DNA of 64,000 nt from IMG/VR virus record IMGVR_UViG_3300020180_000014, positions 1-64,000 of that record; one strand, given 5' to 3'. The number at the start of each line of letters is the position of its first letter. Positions within the stretch are counted from its first letter, which is position 1. Shown one piece after another: positions 15,770 through 23,192 of the stretch. The position numbers were made by a program, and so were the translations under genes. Origin of the DNA: a virus. The notes below the pieces were generated by a model. The model was given only the letters and a program-made list of their open reading frames with translations. It searched no databases and was not told the origin of the DNA.

Positions 15770-16519
15770 CTAGACGACCGTACGCTTGATCAGGCCGTAC
15801 TTGTACAGCTTGACGTCGGCGAAGTTGAGCGCGGTCGCGCCGTCGCTCGCCGCCTGCGCGATGCGGATCGGCGACTCGGGCTGGAACACGCCCTTGTAGC
15901 CGAGGTTCTCGCGCTCGTGCACGGGGAGCACGAGAGCGACGCGGTCACGCGGGCTCGGGACGCCGTTCTGCGCCAGCTCGAACGCGGTGTTCGTCGAGAA
16001 CACGTTGTAGCCGTGTCCCTGCGGGAAGTCCTGGAGGACGCCCTGCGTGTAGAACTTCGCGTTGTACTCGTACTGGAAGAACGTCACGCGATCCATCTGG
16101 AACAGCGTGGTGAGCGTCGGCGGGTCCGACAGCGCGAACGGGGCAACGCCCGTACCCGCACCGGGGATCTGCGCGTTGAAGTCATCCTTCAACGTCGGCG
16201 CGAGCGGGGCGGTGTCCGGGGCGCGCTGCACGCGCACGACCTGGATACCCCAGCCGTACACGAGCATCTCCCAGTCCTTCGGCAGACCGGAGTCGCCGTT
16301 GCGGGGGATGTTCGTGTCGACACGCGTCGACGTACGCGTGCCGCCGGGGATCGGCTGCGAGCGGCCCGTCGAGAACGCTTCGAGCGGCGTGGTGAGGCCG
16401 TTCGCGAACTGGACGGTGCCGTACAGCTTGTCGTCGATCCAGTCGGCGAGGGCGATGGTGCTGCCATCGGGCAGCGTGAGGGTGGTGGTGGATGGCGCTA
16501 CGCCAACTGCTCCGGCCAT
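15770..16519 (-). CDS. major virion protein candidate
   Basis: A 249-residue protein, beta-rich, without signal peptide or catalytic motifs. Landmarks are WEMLVYGWGIQVVRVQRAP, a central MDRVTFFQYEYNAKF strand pair, LPVHERENLGYKG and a C-terminal VKLYKYGLIKR. It has a strong AAGGA site and its own intrinsic terminator, as expected for a very highly expressed gene, and lies beside the basic and Gly-rich proteins at 16686-17808. I infer a capsid or coat protein, probably jelly-roll-like. No HK97-type features were recognised. Confidence 0.6.
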   Translation of the reverse strand: MAGAVGVAPSTTTLTLPDGSTIALADWIDDKLYGTVQFANGLTTPLEAFSTGRSQPIPGGTRTSTRVDTNIPRNGDSGLPKDWEMLVYGWGIQVVRVQRAPDTAPLAPTLKDDFNAQIPGAGTGVAPFALSDPPTLTTLFQMDRVTFFQYEYNAKFYTQGVLQDFPQGHGYNVFSTNTAFELAQNGVPSPRDRVALVLPVHERENLGYKGVFQPESPIRIAQAASDGATALNFADVKLYKYGLIKRTVV

Positions 16520-16606
16520 GGTCTTGTGTCCTTGTCGAGAGAAGAACGGCTCAACGCCGTCTGTTGTGGGTGCGCCGAGGATTCGACGCGGCCCTGATCG
16601 CCTGAC

Positions 16607-16677
16607 CAGCGATCGCTTCTGCGACTCAACCCGAAGGCTCAGTCGCAGGAGCGATCACTGGGCATTGCTGCCCAGTG
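16607..16677. repeat. two strong hairpins between structural genes
   Basis: A 20-bp inverted repeat (16607-16626 with 16641-16660, one G-T and one mismatch) is built from two palindrome-family elements facing each other. It overlaps a perfect 9-bp hairpin with a 4-base loop (16656-16664 with 16669-16677). They lie in the gap between the 16686-17525 stop and the 16519 start. Without a T-tract they may act in mRNA processing, attenuation or protein binding. Confidence 0.6.
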
Positions 16678-16685
16678 AACGGTGG

Positions 16686-17525
16686 CTAGTTGCCACCTCC
16701 GAAGAGCGTCGCGCCGAAGTGTGCGCCCATCGCGGAGATGCCGGGACCGCCCAGCGTGCGGACCTGGGCAGCGCCCGGGTCGTTGCTCATGCCGTAGTCA
16801 CCGGCACCGACGAGCGACGGGGGACCCATCAGGTCGGGACGGTCGGCACCGAAGCCCGCGCCGCCGCCGCTGATCGAGCCCGGCACCGGGTACGCCGGAT
16901 CGATGGTCACGCCACCGAAGCCGCCGCCATACCCGTTGTTCATCATCGACGGCAGGTTCGCCGGAACGACGAAGCCCGGCTCGATCGTTGCGATGCCGAA
17001 GCCGTTACCCTGGTACGGCTGGATGACACCGGTCGGGTTGATCGTCACGCCACCGAACCCGGCACGCGCGAACTGCGCGCCCTGGGCAGGCGTCGCCGTA
17101 CCCTGCGGAGAAGCCGCCGCAGCAGCTGCCGTGGCCGACGCCTCGGCCGAAGTCATCGCCATCGGGTTGAACACCGAGTTCTCCAGCTGGCGCAGACCGT
17201 TGGTCACGAGCGCGGTCGCAGCTGCGGCCCAGCCCATGCGGCGCGTGCCCGGGAACGCCATCATGACGCCGCCCGCGATGCCGCCCGCGAGCAGGCCCGC
17301 CAGCTCGGAGTACTGGTGGATCTTCGAGGTGGGCTTGGTCATCGCGCGAGCGATGATCGCGGCGCCGGTACCGACACCGCCGCCGATGACGGCGCCCCAC
17401 ATCGAGTCGCCACCAGCTGGCTGGCCGAACTCGTCGAGGCCGAACATGTCGACCTCGCCCATGTTGTCGTAGTCGCTCTCGCCGAAGTTGGAAGCGAGCG
17501 CGCCGTTGTTCAGATCGTTCTTCAT
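16686..17525 (-). CDS. Gly/Ala-rich membrane-associated virion-type protein
   Basis: A 279-residue protein starting at ATG 17525 after AAGGAT. An acidic N-terminus (residues 1-40) precedes three Gly/Ala-rich hydrophobic segments (about 43-60, 75-92 and 98-110), a Ser/Ala linker and a long Gly/Pro/Asn-rich C-terminal half with repeated 'GFGGVTI(N/D)P' (two copies) and 'GFGIATIEP'. It resembles a pore-like or membrane-remodelling protein more than a soluble enzyme. It sits directly upstream of the major virion protein. Confidence 0.6.
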   Translation of the reverse strand: MKNDLNNGALASNFGESDYDNMGEVDMFGLDEFGQPAGGDSMWGAVIGGGVGTGAAIIARAMTKPTSKIHQYSELAGLLAGGIAGGVMMAFPGTRRMGWAAAATALVTNGLRQLENSVFNPMAMTSAEASATAAAAAASPQGTATPAQGAQFARAGFGGVTINPTGVIQPYQGNGFGIATIEPGFVVPANLPSMMNNGYGGGFGGVTIDPAYPVPGSISGGGAGFGADRPDLMGPPSLVGAGDYGMSNDPGAAQVRTLGGPGISAMGAHFGATLFGGGN

Positions 17526-17574
17526 ATCCTTGTCCTCTCTACTTTCGGGGTGAAGATGCGTTGTCGACGGCGCG

Positions 17575-17808
17575 CTAGCGTCGCGAGCAGCGCGAAGAGC
17601 CTTGCTTGAACTCCCAGCCGGTCCGGCTCTTCTTGCCGGACTTGGTCCGCGTACCGAGGCCGACGTAACAGAGCTGCATCTCGCAGCCGGTACGCGGGTT
17701 CGTGGTCGTCTTGCAGAAGCCGACGACGGGCGTGTCCCCGAGCTGCGCGTTCTTGCGCTTGCGCTTGGACTTCGTCTCGCCGCCGCTGATCGTGAAGACG
17801 CTCGGCAC
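17575..17808 (-). CDS. small basic Cys-containing protein
   Basis: A 77-residue protein starting at GTG 17808, which shares its G with the upstream TAG stop (TAGTG) and follows AAGGAG. It is rich in Lys/Arg/Ser/Gly with four cysteines (GFCKTTTNPRTGCEMQLC and a C-terminal CSRR). Its basic, Gly-rich, Cys-bearing character parallels the 826-1101 product. Possibly a virion nucleoprotein. Confidence 0.6.
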   Translation of the reverse strand: MPSVFTISGGETKSKRKRKNAQLGDTPVVGFCKTTTNPRTGCEMQLCYVGLGTRTKSGKKSRTGWEFKQGSSRCSRR

Positions 17809-18656
17809 TATCGTTGCTCCTTGCGAACAGCGATCTGCTGCGGGAAGACGCGCTGCGGCTGCGGGTAGCGCTGCTGCACCATCTGCGAGCGCGAGTCGAG
17901 CGCAGGCATCGCCGTGCGCTGCGCGTCGCGGATCGGCACCGCGTTGACGGCGTTGGTCGCCGCAATCGCATTCGGCGCGAAGCGCTGTGCGATCTCCGCT
18001 TGGAAGTTGCGTTGACCCCACACGTTGTCGTCGCGCGTGAGGATCCGACGGTACTCGCCGTACGCCATGTACGGGAACTGCGGCACGTTGCCAGGCTGCG
18101 GCAGGTTCGGTAGAACCGTCGGCGCGAGCAGCGGAAAGCCGAAGCCGTTCCGTGCCGACCCGAGACCGTTCTTCTGCTGCTGCTCGGCGCGAACAGGCGT
18201 CGACGATGCGGGCGCTGCACCGGCCGACTGCACCTGCGGTTCGCCGTTGGGCCCGCCGCAGACGATCACGCGGCGCGCACCGATCTGGATTGTTACCGTG
18301 CCCCCGCGCGCCAGCTCCTGCGCTGCCTGGACGATCGTACCGACGATGCCGCCCATCGGGGGTTGGTTCGGACCGACCGTGATCTTCTCGGTGCCTATGC
18401 AGACGACGGCCATCTTGCCGCGCGCAAACTCCTTCGCGAGCTTGCCAGCGGCGTAGGCGACGTCTTCAGGCGACGGGTACGGCGCAACCGCCGGACCGCG
18501 ACCGCGCACACTGTCGATGAACGGATCGATCGTGTGGCGGGCCATGTCGACCGGCGACACCTGACGGGCCCACATCGGCTCGATGACACCCGTGCGCGTG
18601 ATCGCATCGGGACGCCAATGCATCTGCGCGTGCATTTGCCGGGTCAGATGGAGCAT
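17808..18656 (-). CDS. virion-type protein with Gly-rich central domain
   Basis: A 282-residue protein from the ATG at 18656, supported by TACGGT six bases upstream and a palindrome 3 bp beyond that. Residues 60-145 form an alpha/beta segment (KLAKEFARGKMAVVCIGTEKITV, GGTVTIQIGARRVIVCGG), followed by a Pro/Gln/Asn-rich tail of about 140 residues. No family was recognised. The overlap with the 17808 gene means the two are translationally coupled. Confidence 0.6.
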   Translation of the reverse strand: MLHLTRQMHAQMHWRPDAITRTGVIEPMWARQVSPVDMARHTIDPFIDSVRGRGPAVAPYPSPEDVAYAAGKLAKEFARGKMAVVCIGTEKITVGPNQPPMGGIVGTIVQAAQELARGGTVTIQIGARRVIVCGGPNGEPQVQSAGAAPASSTPVRAEQQQKNGLGSARNGFGFPLLAPTVLPNLPQPGNVPQFPYMAYGEYRRILTRDDNVWGQRNFQAEIAQRFAPNAIAATNAVNAVPIRDAQRTAMPALDSRSQMVQQRYPQPQRVFPQQIAVRKEQR

Positions 18657-18662
18657 GGAAAT

Positions 18663-18687
18663 ACCGTAGGCGATCGCTCGCGCGACT
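18663..18687 (-). promoter_or_regulatory. palindrome plus TACGGT -10 for the 18656 gene
   Basis: GATCGCTCGCGCGACT (18672-18687, last half degenerate) lies 3 bp from TACGGT (18668-18663 on minus), which is six bases before the ATG. Confidence 0.55.
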
Positions 18688-18771
18688 GCAATACGAAACC
18701 AGTGTGATTTCGCTGAGTTAGCCTGATGCTCTCTGCACACGTGTGATCATCTCTGATCACGTTGACGCCTT

Positions 18772-18787
18772 GATCGCGTGAGCGACT
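18772..18787. repeat. palindrome family member (imperfect)
   Basis: GATCGCGTGAGCGACT, upstream of the HTH gene at 18810, with TACGTT (18793-18798) between them. Confidence 0.45.
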
Positions 18788-18809
18788 ACGCGTACGTTTG
18801 CTTTTCACG

Positions 18810-19028
18810 ATGGCGAAACGTCGACGTCCACGCGCGCTGGGAGATGCGATCCCGCAATCCGTCGAGCGTCCGATCACACCGCGCGAACTTGCGACGTGGC
18901 TCAAGGTCAGCCCGGCGACGGTTCGTCGTCGGATCAGCGAGCTGCCGCACTTCCGGATCGGCAACCGCGTACGGTTCATGCCAAGCGAAGTGATCGCGCA
19001 CTACCGCCGCAAGCCGAGCAGTAGCTGA
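18810..19028 (+). CDS. MerR/excisionase-type helix-turn-helix protein
   Basis: A 72-residue DNA-binding protein. After a basic N-terminus (MAKRRRPR), residues 25-62 give the excisionase-family wHTH pattern: 'TPRELATWLKVSPATVRRRI', a short wing around HFRIGNRVRF and 'EVIAHYRR'. The start at 18810 is preferred because it begins the basic arm. Its TGA overlaps the ATG of the 19028 gene. It is the candidate regulator of the following membrane-protein cluster or of the palindrome elements. Confidence 0.7.
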   Translation: MAKRRRPRALGDAIPQSVERPITPRELATWLKVSPATVRRRISELPHFRIGNRVRFMPSEVIAHYRRKPSSS

Positions 19029-20830
19029 TGTTCGTGGCTAAACGTTCACGTGCGTTCGGTGCGTCAGACCCGACACAGATTTTCGCGACGCGTGCGGAAT
19101 ACAACCCAGTGCCGGTGGCACCTTCGCGCGTCGATGCGTTTCTTCTTCCAGCGGTGACTGCGCAGCTCTATAAAGTTGCGACGCCGACGCTCGGTCCGTT
19201 GATCTGTCAACGACCAGGCTACACGTGGATCGAAGCAGCTGCTGGAGTGCCCGGTCACTGGGAACGTCAAAGGGCAGGCTCAACGGGCGAGGGTCTTCCA
19301 GGTCCCGCTGATCCGGTGACCGGTGCGTGCGGCACCAGCGAAATACGTGTTCACACGTCGGGCTCGGTACCCGGTACTACGGTGACGGCGACGAACACAC
19401 TTCGCACACTGCATTTTCAGTTCGTGCAGGTGCTCAGCGCGTTTCTTCAAGAGCTGAACACGATCAACAAGCAGCTGACGACACTGCTACCTGCATGTTC
19501 TGAAGAGCTGCAGCTCACGAAGACGCCGTGGGTAACAAACCTCAACTCGCGCGGACCAGCAGGCAAGATGGGCTGGGCGTACGACCAGTATCACAGCCCA
19601 CAAGCCGTCGCTGCGTGGGCTGATGCGCGTGAGATGTCCGGCGGGATTAGCAATCCCGCGCTCTGGCAGCGCTCGATGATCCCCGGCACCTTCGGCATCT
19701 TCGGTGTTCCGTTCGCGTTCACAGAACGGAACGAAGCGGTCTATCAGAAGACCTTCACGCCGTCGGTGAATCAGCGCTGGTTGATCGAGTACCAGATCGT
19801 GCTCGCATCCAACAGCGGTGACACGATCGATGACGCCACACGGAAGCTCAAGGTCAGCGACGCGCTCATCAAGCTCAATCAGAAAGGACTGCACTACACG
19901 ACGAACCTGCCAGGGTTCGGCTTGAATCCATCGCCGCCGATGAAAACCGATACGCTCGGCGCGTACCTGGCGAGCGGTGGTTACCTGATCGATCTCGATC
20001 GGACACAGGGCATTCAACCTGCACCGCTCGTCGGAAAATCGATCGGCAAGATCCCCAACGGCCGTCTGGCATGTACGACGTTCTGCAAAGATCCCAGTTC
20101 CGGTCTGCCGTACTGCACCGAAACGATAAATCTCAGCGGCGATGCTGACAACGTCAGCTCCTGGGACATCTACGTCAACATCGGACCCACGTGCACGATC
20201 ACGGCGAAGTACCGCGAGTACGATCCATCGTGGTTCGGTAAAGCGGTCAGTGTCGTTGCAGGCTTCATGGACAAGACGCTCAAGGCGGTTTGTACACCGG
20301 GGACACCGACGAACAGCTATGCGACCAGTGCAACGGGTGCAGCAGCGAGTTCAACGAACCCGTACATGATGGTGTGGGGAAAAACAGGCGGGTACGTACT
20401 GGCGAAGTGCGGTGTCGCGTTCACACCGAAGACGCCGATCACGCCCGTGGAAGCACAGTTGCTGACGCCGCAAGTGTCGCCGCAGCCACTCGCACCGGTC
20501 TCCGCAATCCCGCCGAAGTATCAGGGTTGTCTCTCACGTTTCCACAAGAGCAAGCGCACGTTCTCGGTCTACTGTCCTTTGGACTGGCAACCTACTGGAC
20601 CGGGGTTGGGTGCAGCAGATCTTTTCGGGCAGGTCGTCATACCCGCACCGCCCGCCGGGACGATCAAGGTCGCCAACTTGCCGGTCGCGCCGTCTGAAGC
20701 GCCAAACGTCGGCACCGAAGACGATCCACTCTACGCAAAGTGGTGGTTCTGGACGATCGTCGGCAGTGTTGCGGTTGCAGGCAGTGTCGGTGGCGTTGCA
20801 CTGGTACGGCGACGCCGTCGTACGCGCTAA
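19028..20830 (+). CDS. large C-terminally membrane-anchored protein with GC/RF/YCP module
   Basis: A 600-residue protein. Near residue 60 it has 'YTWIEAAAGVPGHWERQRAG', shared with the 24113 protein. A 300-residue Tyr/Thr-rich domain follows. At about residue 500 it carries the module [YF]-x-GC-x2-RF-x8-[FV]-x-YCP (here YQGCLSRF and VYCP), also found in the 24113 and 47315 proteins. A single transmembrane helix (about 575-594) ends in RRRRRTR. The topology is a large external domain with a short basic tail inside. Confidence 0.7.
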   Translation: MFVAKRSRAFGASDPTQIFATRAEYNPVPVAPSRVDAFLLPAVTAQLYKVATPTLGPLICQRPGYTWIEAAAGVPGHWERQRAGSTGEGLPGPADPVTGACGTSEIRVHTSGSVPGTTVTATNTLRTLHFQFVQVLSAFLQELNTINKQLTTLLPACSEELQLTKTPWVTNLNSRGPAGKMGWAYDQYHSPQAVAAWADAREMSGGISNPALWQRSMIPGTFGIFGVPFAFTERNEAVYQKTFTPSVNQRWLIEYQIVLASNSGDTIDDATRKLKVSDALIKLNQKGLHYTTNLPGFGLNPSPPMKTDTLGAYLASGGYLIDLDRTQGIQPAPLVGKSIGKIPNGRLACTTFCKDPSSGLPYCTETINLSGDADNVSSWDIYVNIGPTCTITAKYREYDPSWFGKAVSVVAGFMDKTLKAVCTPGTPTNSYATSATGAAASSTNPYMMVWGKTGGYVLAKCGVAFTPKTPITPVEAQLLTPQVSPQPLAPVSAIPPKYQGCLSRFHKSKRTFSVYCPLDWQPTGPGLGAADLFGQVVIPAPPAGTIKVANLPVAPSEAPNVGTEDDPLYAKWWFWTIVGSVAVAGSVGGVALVRRRRRTR

Positions 20831-21156
20831 GTGATCTTGTCGATGCGCGCGACGATGCCTTCGAGATCTTCGATCGTCGTCAGCAGATCGAGGTAGTCGT
20901 CGCCGTCGATCGCAGCACCGCTCGCGTTAGCCAGACGTGCCGCGAAGCGCAGCTCGTCAAGGGCCGCGTGTAGGTTGCGCGGCGAGAAATCGTTCGACAT
21001 GAGCCGGTAGCACGGGCTGTTTTGGCCACCGTGCCACTGCTCGCAGATCTCAACTGCGTCAGCGAGGTCGCCGTCCCATACACGTGCGACCGCCCGGGTC
21101 TCGACGTTCTTGTAGACCAGGTAGCCGTTCTTGTCTTGGCTGTACCGGATCGACAC
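20827..21156 (-). CDS. unknown 109-aa protein
   Basis: Begins MSIRYSQDKNGYLVYKNVETR and ends in a helical region rich in Asp/Leu/Ile (DDYLDLLTTIEDLEGIVARI). It converges on the anchored protein gene with a 4-bp overlap of stops. No motif was recognised. A single Cys pair (ICEQWHGGQNSPC) is present. Three bases separate it from the gene at 21161, with which it is cotranscribed. Confidence 0.55.
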   Translation of the reverse strand: MSIRYSQDKNGYLVYKNVETRAVARVWDGDLADAVEICEQWHGGQNSPCYRLMSNDFSPRNLHAALDELRFAARLANASGAAIDGDDYLDLLTTIEDLEGIVARIDKIT

Positions 21157-21160
21157 AGCG

Positions 21161-21469
21161 TTAGAACGGAATGTAATCGGGTTGGCGCCGTGCGCGGTTC
21201 ACTGCTCGACGCTGTTTCGCCGTGGTCGGCTTACCTTTTCGTTTGCGTCGAACAGGTCCCTTGTGCGGCTTGCGTGCTGAGCCGCAGTAGTTTGCGCCTT
21301 TGCACAACGTAAAATGCAGATCTTCGTGACCCTGACGTTGGAGCGCACGCAGTTTCTTCTTGGCGCTTTGCAACCTGGTTGCACAGACTTCCTTGAAGTG
21401 CTGTTCGCCGACGATTTCGTCACGTGAACCGTAACGGGGGACGCTGCCCCAAATGCAATACTTTGCCAT
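21161..21469 (-). CDS. small basic protein with Cys pair and Arg/Lys tail
   Basis: A 102-residue protein. The N-terminal half contains WGSVPRYGSRDEIVGEQHF and a helix; the middle has CKGANYCGS; the last 35 residues are extremely basic (KGPVRRKRKGKP and following). The ATG follows GGAGG. The composition suggests nucleic-acid binding. No family was recognised. Confidence 0.6.
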   Translation of the reverse strand: MAKYCIWGSVPRYGSRDEIVGEQHFKEVCATRLQSAKKKLRALQRQGHEDLHFTLCKGANYCGSARKPHKGPVRRKRKGKPTTAKQRRAVNRARRQPDYIPF

Positions 21470-21478
21470 GACGACCTC

Positions 21479-22282
21479 CTACGCGACGAAGTCCTGATGC
21501 TTGCCGTTCGGTGCTTCGCGACCGAACATGTTGCCCGGCAGCGTCGTGTCGAGCGGCACCCAACGTTGCGGGCGCGTCTTCGGTAGACCCGCGAGCCCGT
21601 AGATGTGTGCCCAGTCGGACGACTTCGACGGTGCCGTGATCCGGAACTTCGCTGGGATGCCGTTGAGTGCGAGCAGTGTCGACGTCACGATGGTGTGACC
21701 GTCGCAGTCTTCGCCGCCGAACTCGACGGTGCGCTTCGCGGTCTGGAACAGGTCGACACCTTCGACGTCACCGCCGGGCATCTTGATGGGTGCGACGTCA
21801 CCCGTGTACCGGATGTTCTGCTTCGTCCAGTTATAGACGGCTTCCGACTCACAGAGTCCGTCGCGCGCGGGACAGTTCGCACCCTTCACGCGGAACTTGC
21901 GCTTGCCGACGGTGACATCACGCGTGCCATTGCCCGTGACAGCAAGGGCAAGCTCGCGCATCTGCGGATCCTGGACACCCTTCCACACCAGATCCTGCAG
22001 GATGCCGACGCGCTGCTCGATCGGCATCTCCGGATCGTAGTGGTGGGTGAGCGTCATCCCACCCTTGGACACGCGAGCCTGTACGCGACCGAGCGTGTCG
22101 CGCAACGTGGCCGTACGACGCTTCGCAGCGATGCCGTACGCGATCGCGCCACCGATGACGGCGAGACCACCGACAATCATCGCAGCGACAGCGATCTTCT
22201 CGGGCTGGGTGGTCCTGAGGCCTTCGGCGGAAGCACCAAGGCCGTTTCCGGCACGTTTACGCACAAGGGCGTGACTGCGCAT
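21479..22282 (-). CDS. membrane-anchored transglutaminase-like protein
   Basis: A 267-residue protein with an N-terminal transmembrane helix (about residues 30-52) and a transglutaminase/cysteine-protease fold. Cys193 is in GGEDCDGH, followed by a helix with LNGIPAKFRIT, His226 in DWAHIYG and Asp245 in WVPLDTT, the expected Cys-His-Asp order. In phage such enzymes may cross-link or process virion proteins, or cleave the cell wall. The start has a leaderless TAGTTT six bases upstream. It faces the anchored-protein genes across a shared control region. Confidence 0.75.
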   Translation of the reverse strand: MRSHALVRKRAGNGLGASAEGLRTTQPEKIAVAAMIVGGLAVIGGAIAYGIAAKRRTATLRDTLGRVQARVSKGGMTLTHHYDPEMPIEQRVGILQDLVWKGVQDPQMRELALAVTGNGTRDVTVGKRKFRVKGANCPARDGLCESEAVYNWTKQNIRYTGDVAPIKMPGGDVEGVDLFQTAKRTVEFGGEDCDGHTIVTSTLLALNGIPAKFRITAPSKSSDWAHIYGLAGLPKTRPQRWVPLDTTLPGNMFGREAPNGKHQDFVA

Positions 22283-22288
22283 GCTTGA

Positions 22289-22316
22289 AAACTAACACAA
22301 GATCGCGCACGCGATC
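22289..22316 (-). promoter_or_regulatory. palindrome plus TAGTTT -10 for the 22282 gene
   Basis: GATCGCGCACGCGATC (22301-22316) is 6 bp from TAGTTT (22294-22289 on minus), which is six bases before the ATG. Confidence 0.6.
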
Positions 22317-22331
22317 GACCTAGACTAGCGT

Positions 22332-22361
22332 TTGACAACGCGCGCTTGCGCCGAGTAGCTT
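22332..22361 (+). promoter_or_regulatory. sigma70-type promoter for the 22402 gene
   Basis: TTGACA (22332-22337) and TAGCTT (22356-22361) with an 18-bp spacer. A palindrome copy (22373-22388, GATCGCTCTTGCGATC) lies just downstream, in the leader, ahead of GGAG and the ATG. Confidence 0.65.
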
Positions 22362-22372
22362 GAAGACGTACC

Positions 22373-22388
22373 GATCGCTCTTGCGATC
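22373..22388. repeat. palindrome family member in a 5' leader
   Basis: GATCGCTCTTGCGATC between the promoter and the 22402 start codon. Unlike most copies it is downstream of the -10. Confidence 0.6.
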
Positions 22389-22401
22389 GCCCGGAGCCAA
22401 C

Positions 22402-23094
22402 ATGCTTTTCACGCAGCACAACGGTCTCGCTCAAGCAGTGGGTGACGACAACATCAGCCAGCTGCAGGAACTTGCATGCGGCCTCGGTCCGCAGGTCGAC
22501 GGCCTCATCGCCAGCGTCGTGCAGCCACAGTCGATGGGCGCGTTCAGCACGCAGGGTGCGATGAACGCGTGCATGATGCGCAGCCAGCAAGCTGAACAGC
22601 ATCAGCCAACGACGACCACGCAGCGCGGTTTCGGTAACGCGATGGGGGTGAACGCGGCGCTCATCAAGGCCGTGTCGATGCCGTTCACCGAGATGAAGCT
22701 GATGACGGCCATGATGCCGCAGCAGGCTGCAGCGCCGTCGTACATCGACCCGAACACCAATCCGTACGGTCCCGAGACGCCGTTGCCGACGACGACGTCG
22801 TATCCGGCGGGAACGATCACGGCGTTCAGCTCGAAGACGAACATGTGGCGCGTCGCCGTTCCGACGGTCGCAGCTGGGCTCGGGATGTTCGGCGCCGCTG
22901 CAGCGTTCACTGAGATCGCCGCAGTCGCGTCACCGCCACCAGGCGCGACGCAGGTGAGCGAGTCGCAGCTGGAAAAGCAGACCAACCAGCTGCCGATCTG
23001 GAAGAAGTGGCAGTTCTGGGCGGCGATCGGTGGCGGCGTCGTGGTCGTGGGCACGGGCACTGCGCTGCTGTTCCGGCGCAAGCGCGCGGCGTAA
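22402..23094 (+). CDS. C-terminally anchored protein, paralogue of the 23193 protein
   Basis: A 230-residue protein starting after GGAG. Helical N-terminal half with Met/Gln-rich stretches, then a beta segment SYPAGTITAFSSK and the C-terminal module ESQLEKQTNQLPIWKKWQFW, a Gly/Val-rich transmembrane helix (about 205-224) and a RRKR tail. The 23193 product shares all of the C-terminal 100 residues. Such Gly-rich anchors followed by Arg clusters are typical of viral membrane proteins. Promoter and leader palindrome are immediately upstream. Confidence 0.7.
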   Translation: MLFTQHNGLAQAVGDDNISQLQELACGLGPQVDGLIASVVQPQSMGAFSTQGAMNACMMRSQQAEQHQPTTTTQRGFGNAMGVNAALIKAVSMPFTEMKLMTAMMPQQAAAPSYIDPNTNPYGPETPLPTTTSYPAGTITAFSSKTNMWRVAVPTVAAGLGMFGAAAAFTEIAAVASPPPGATQVSESQLEKQTNQLPIWKKWQFWAAIGGGVVVVGTGTALLFRRKRAA

Positions 23095-23114
23095 GCTCAA
23101 CCCGAGCTGCTCGT

Positions 23115-23144
23115 TTGACAAGGTAGGTAGCAACCGCGTAGTTT
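23115..23144 (+). promoter_or_regulatory. sigma70-type promoter for the 23193 operon
   Basis: TTGACA (23115-23120) and TAGTTT (23139-23144), 18-bp spacer, nearly identical in layout to the promoter at 22332. Confidence 0.65.
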
Positions 23145-23154
23145 TGAGGGGTTC

Positions 23155-23170
23155 GATCGCTCACGCGATC
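23155..23170. repeat. palindrome family member in a 5' leader
   Basis: GATCGCTCACGCGATC downstream of the 23115 promoter and upstream of the AAGGAG ribosome site, the same position as in the 22402 leader. Confidence 0.6.
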
Positions 23171-23192
23171 GCCCTTCAAGGAGCCCACGCGG

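Noticed and set aside
15428-17609. Two long overlapping plus-strand frames (389 and 515 codons)
   Set aside because: They run antisense across several well-supported minus-strand genes and a terminator.
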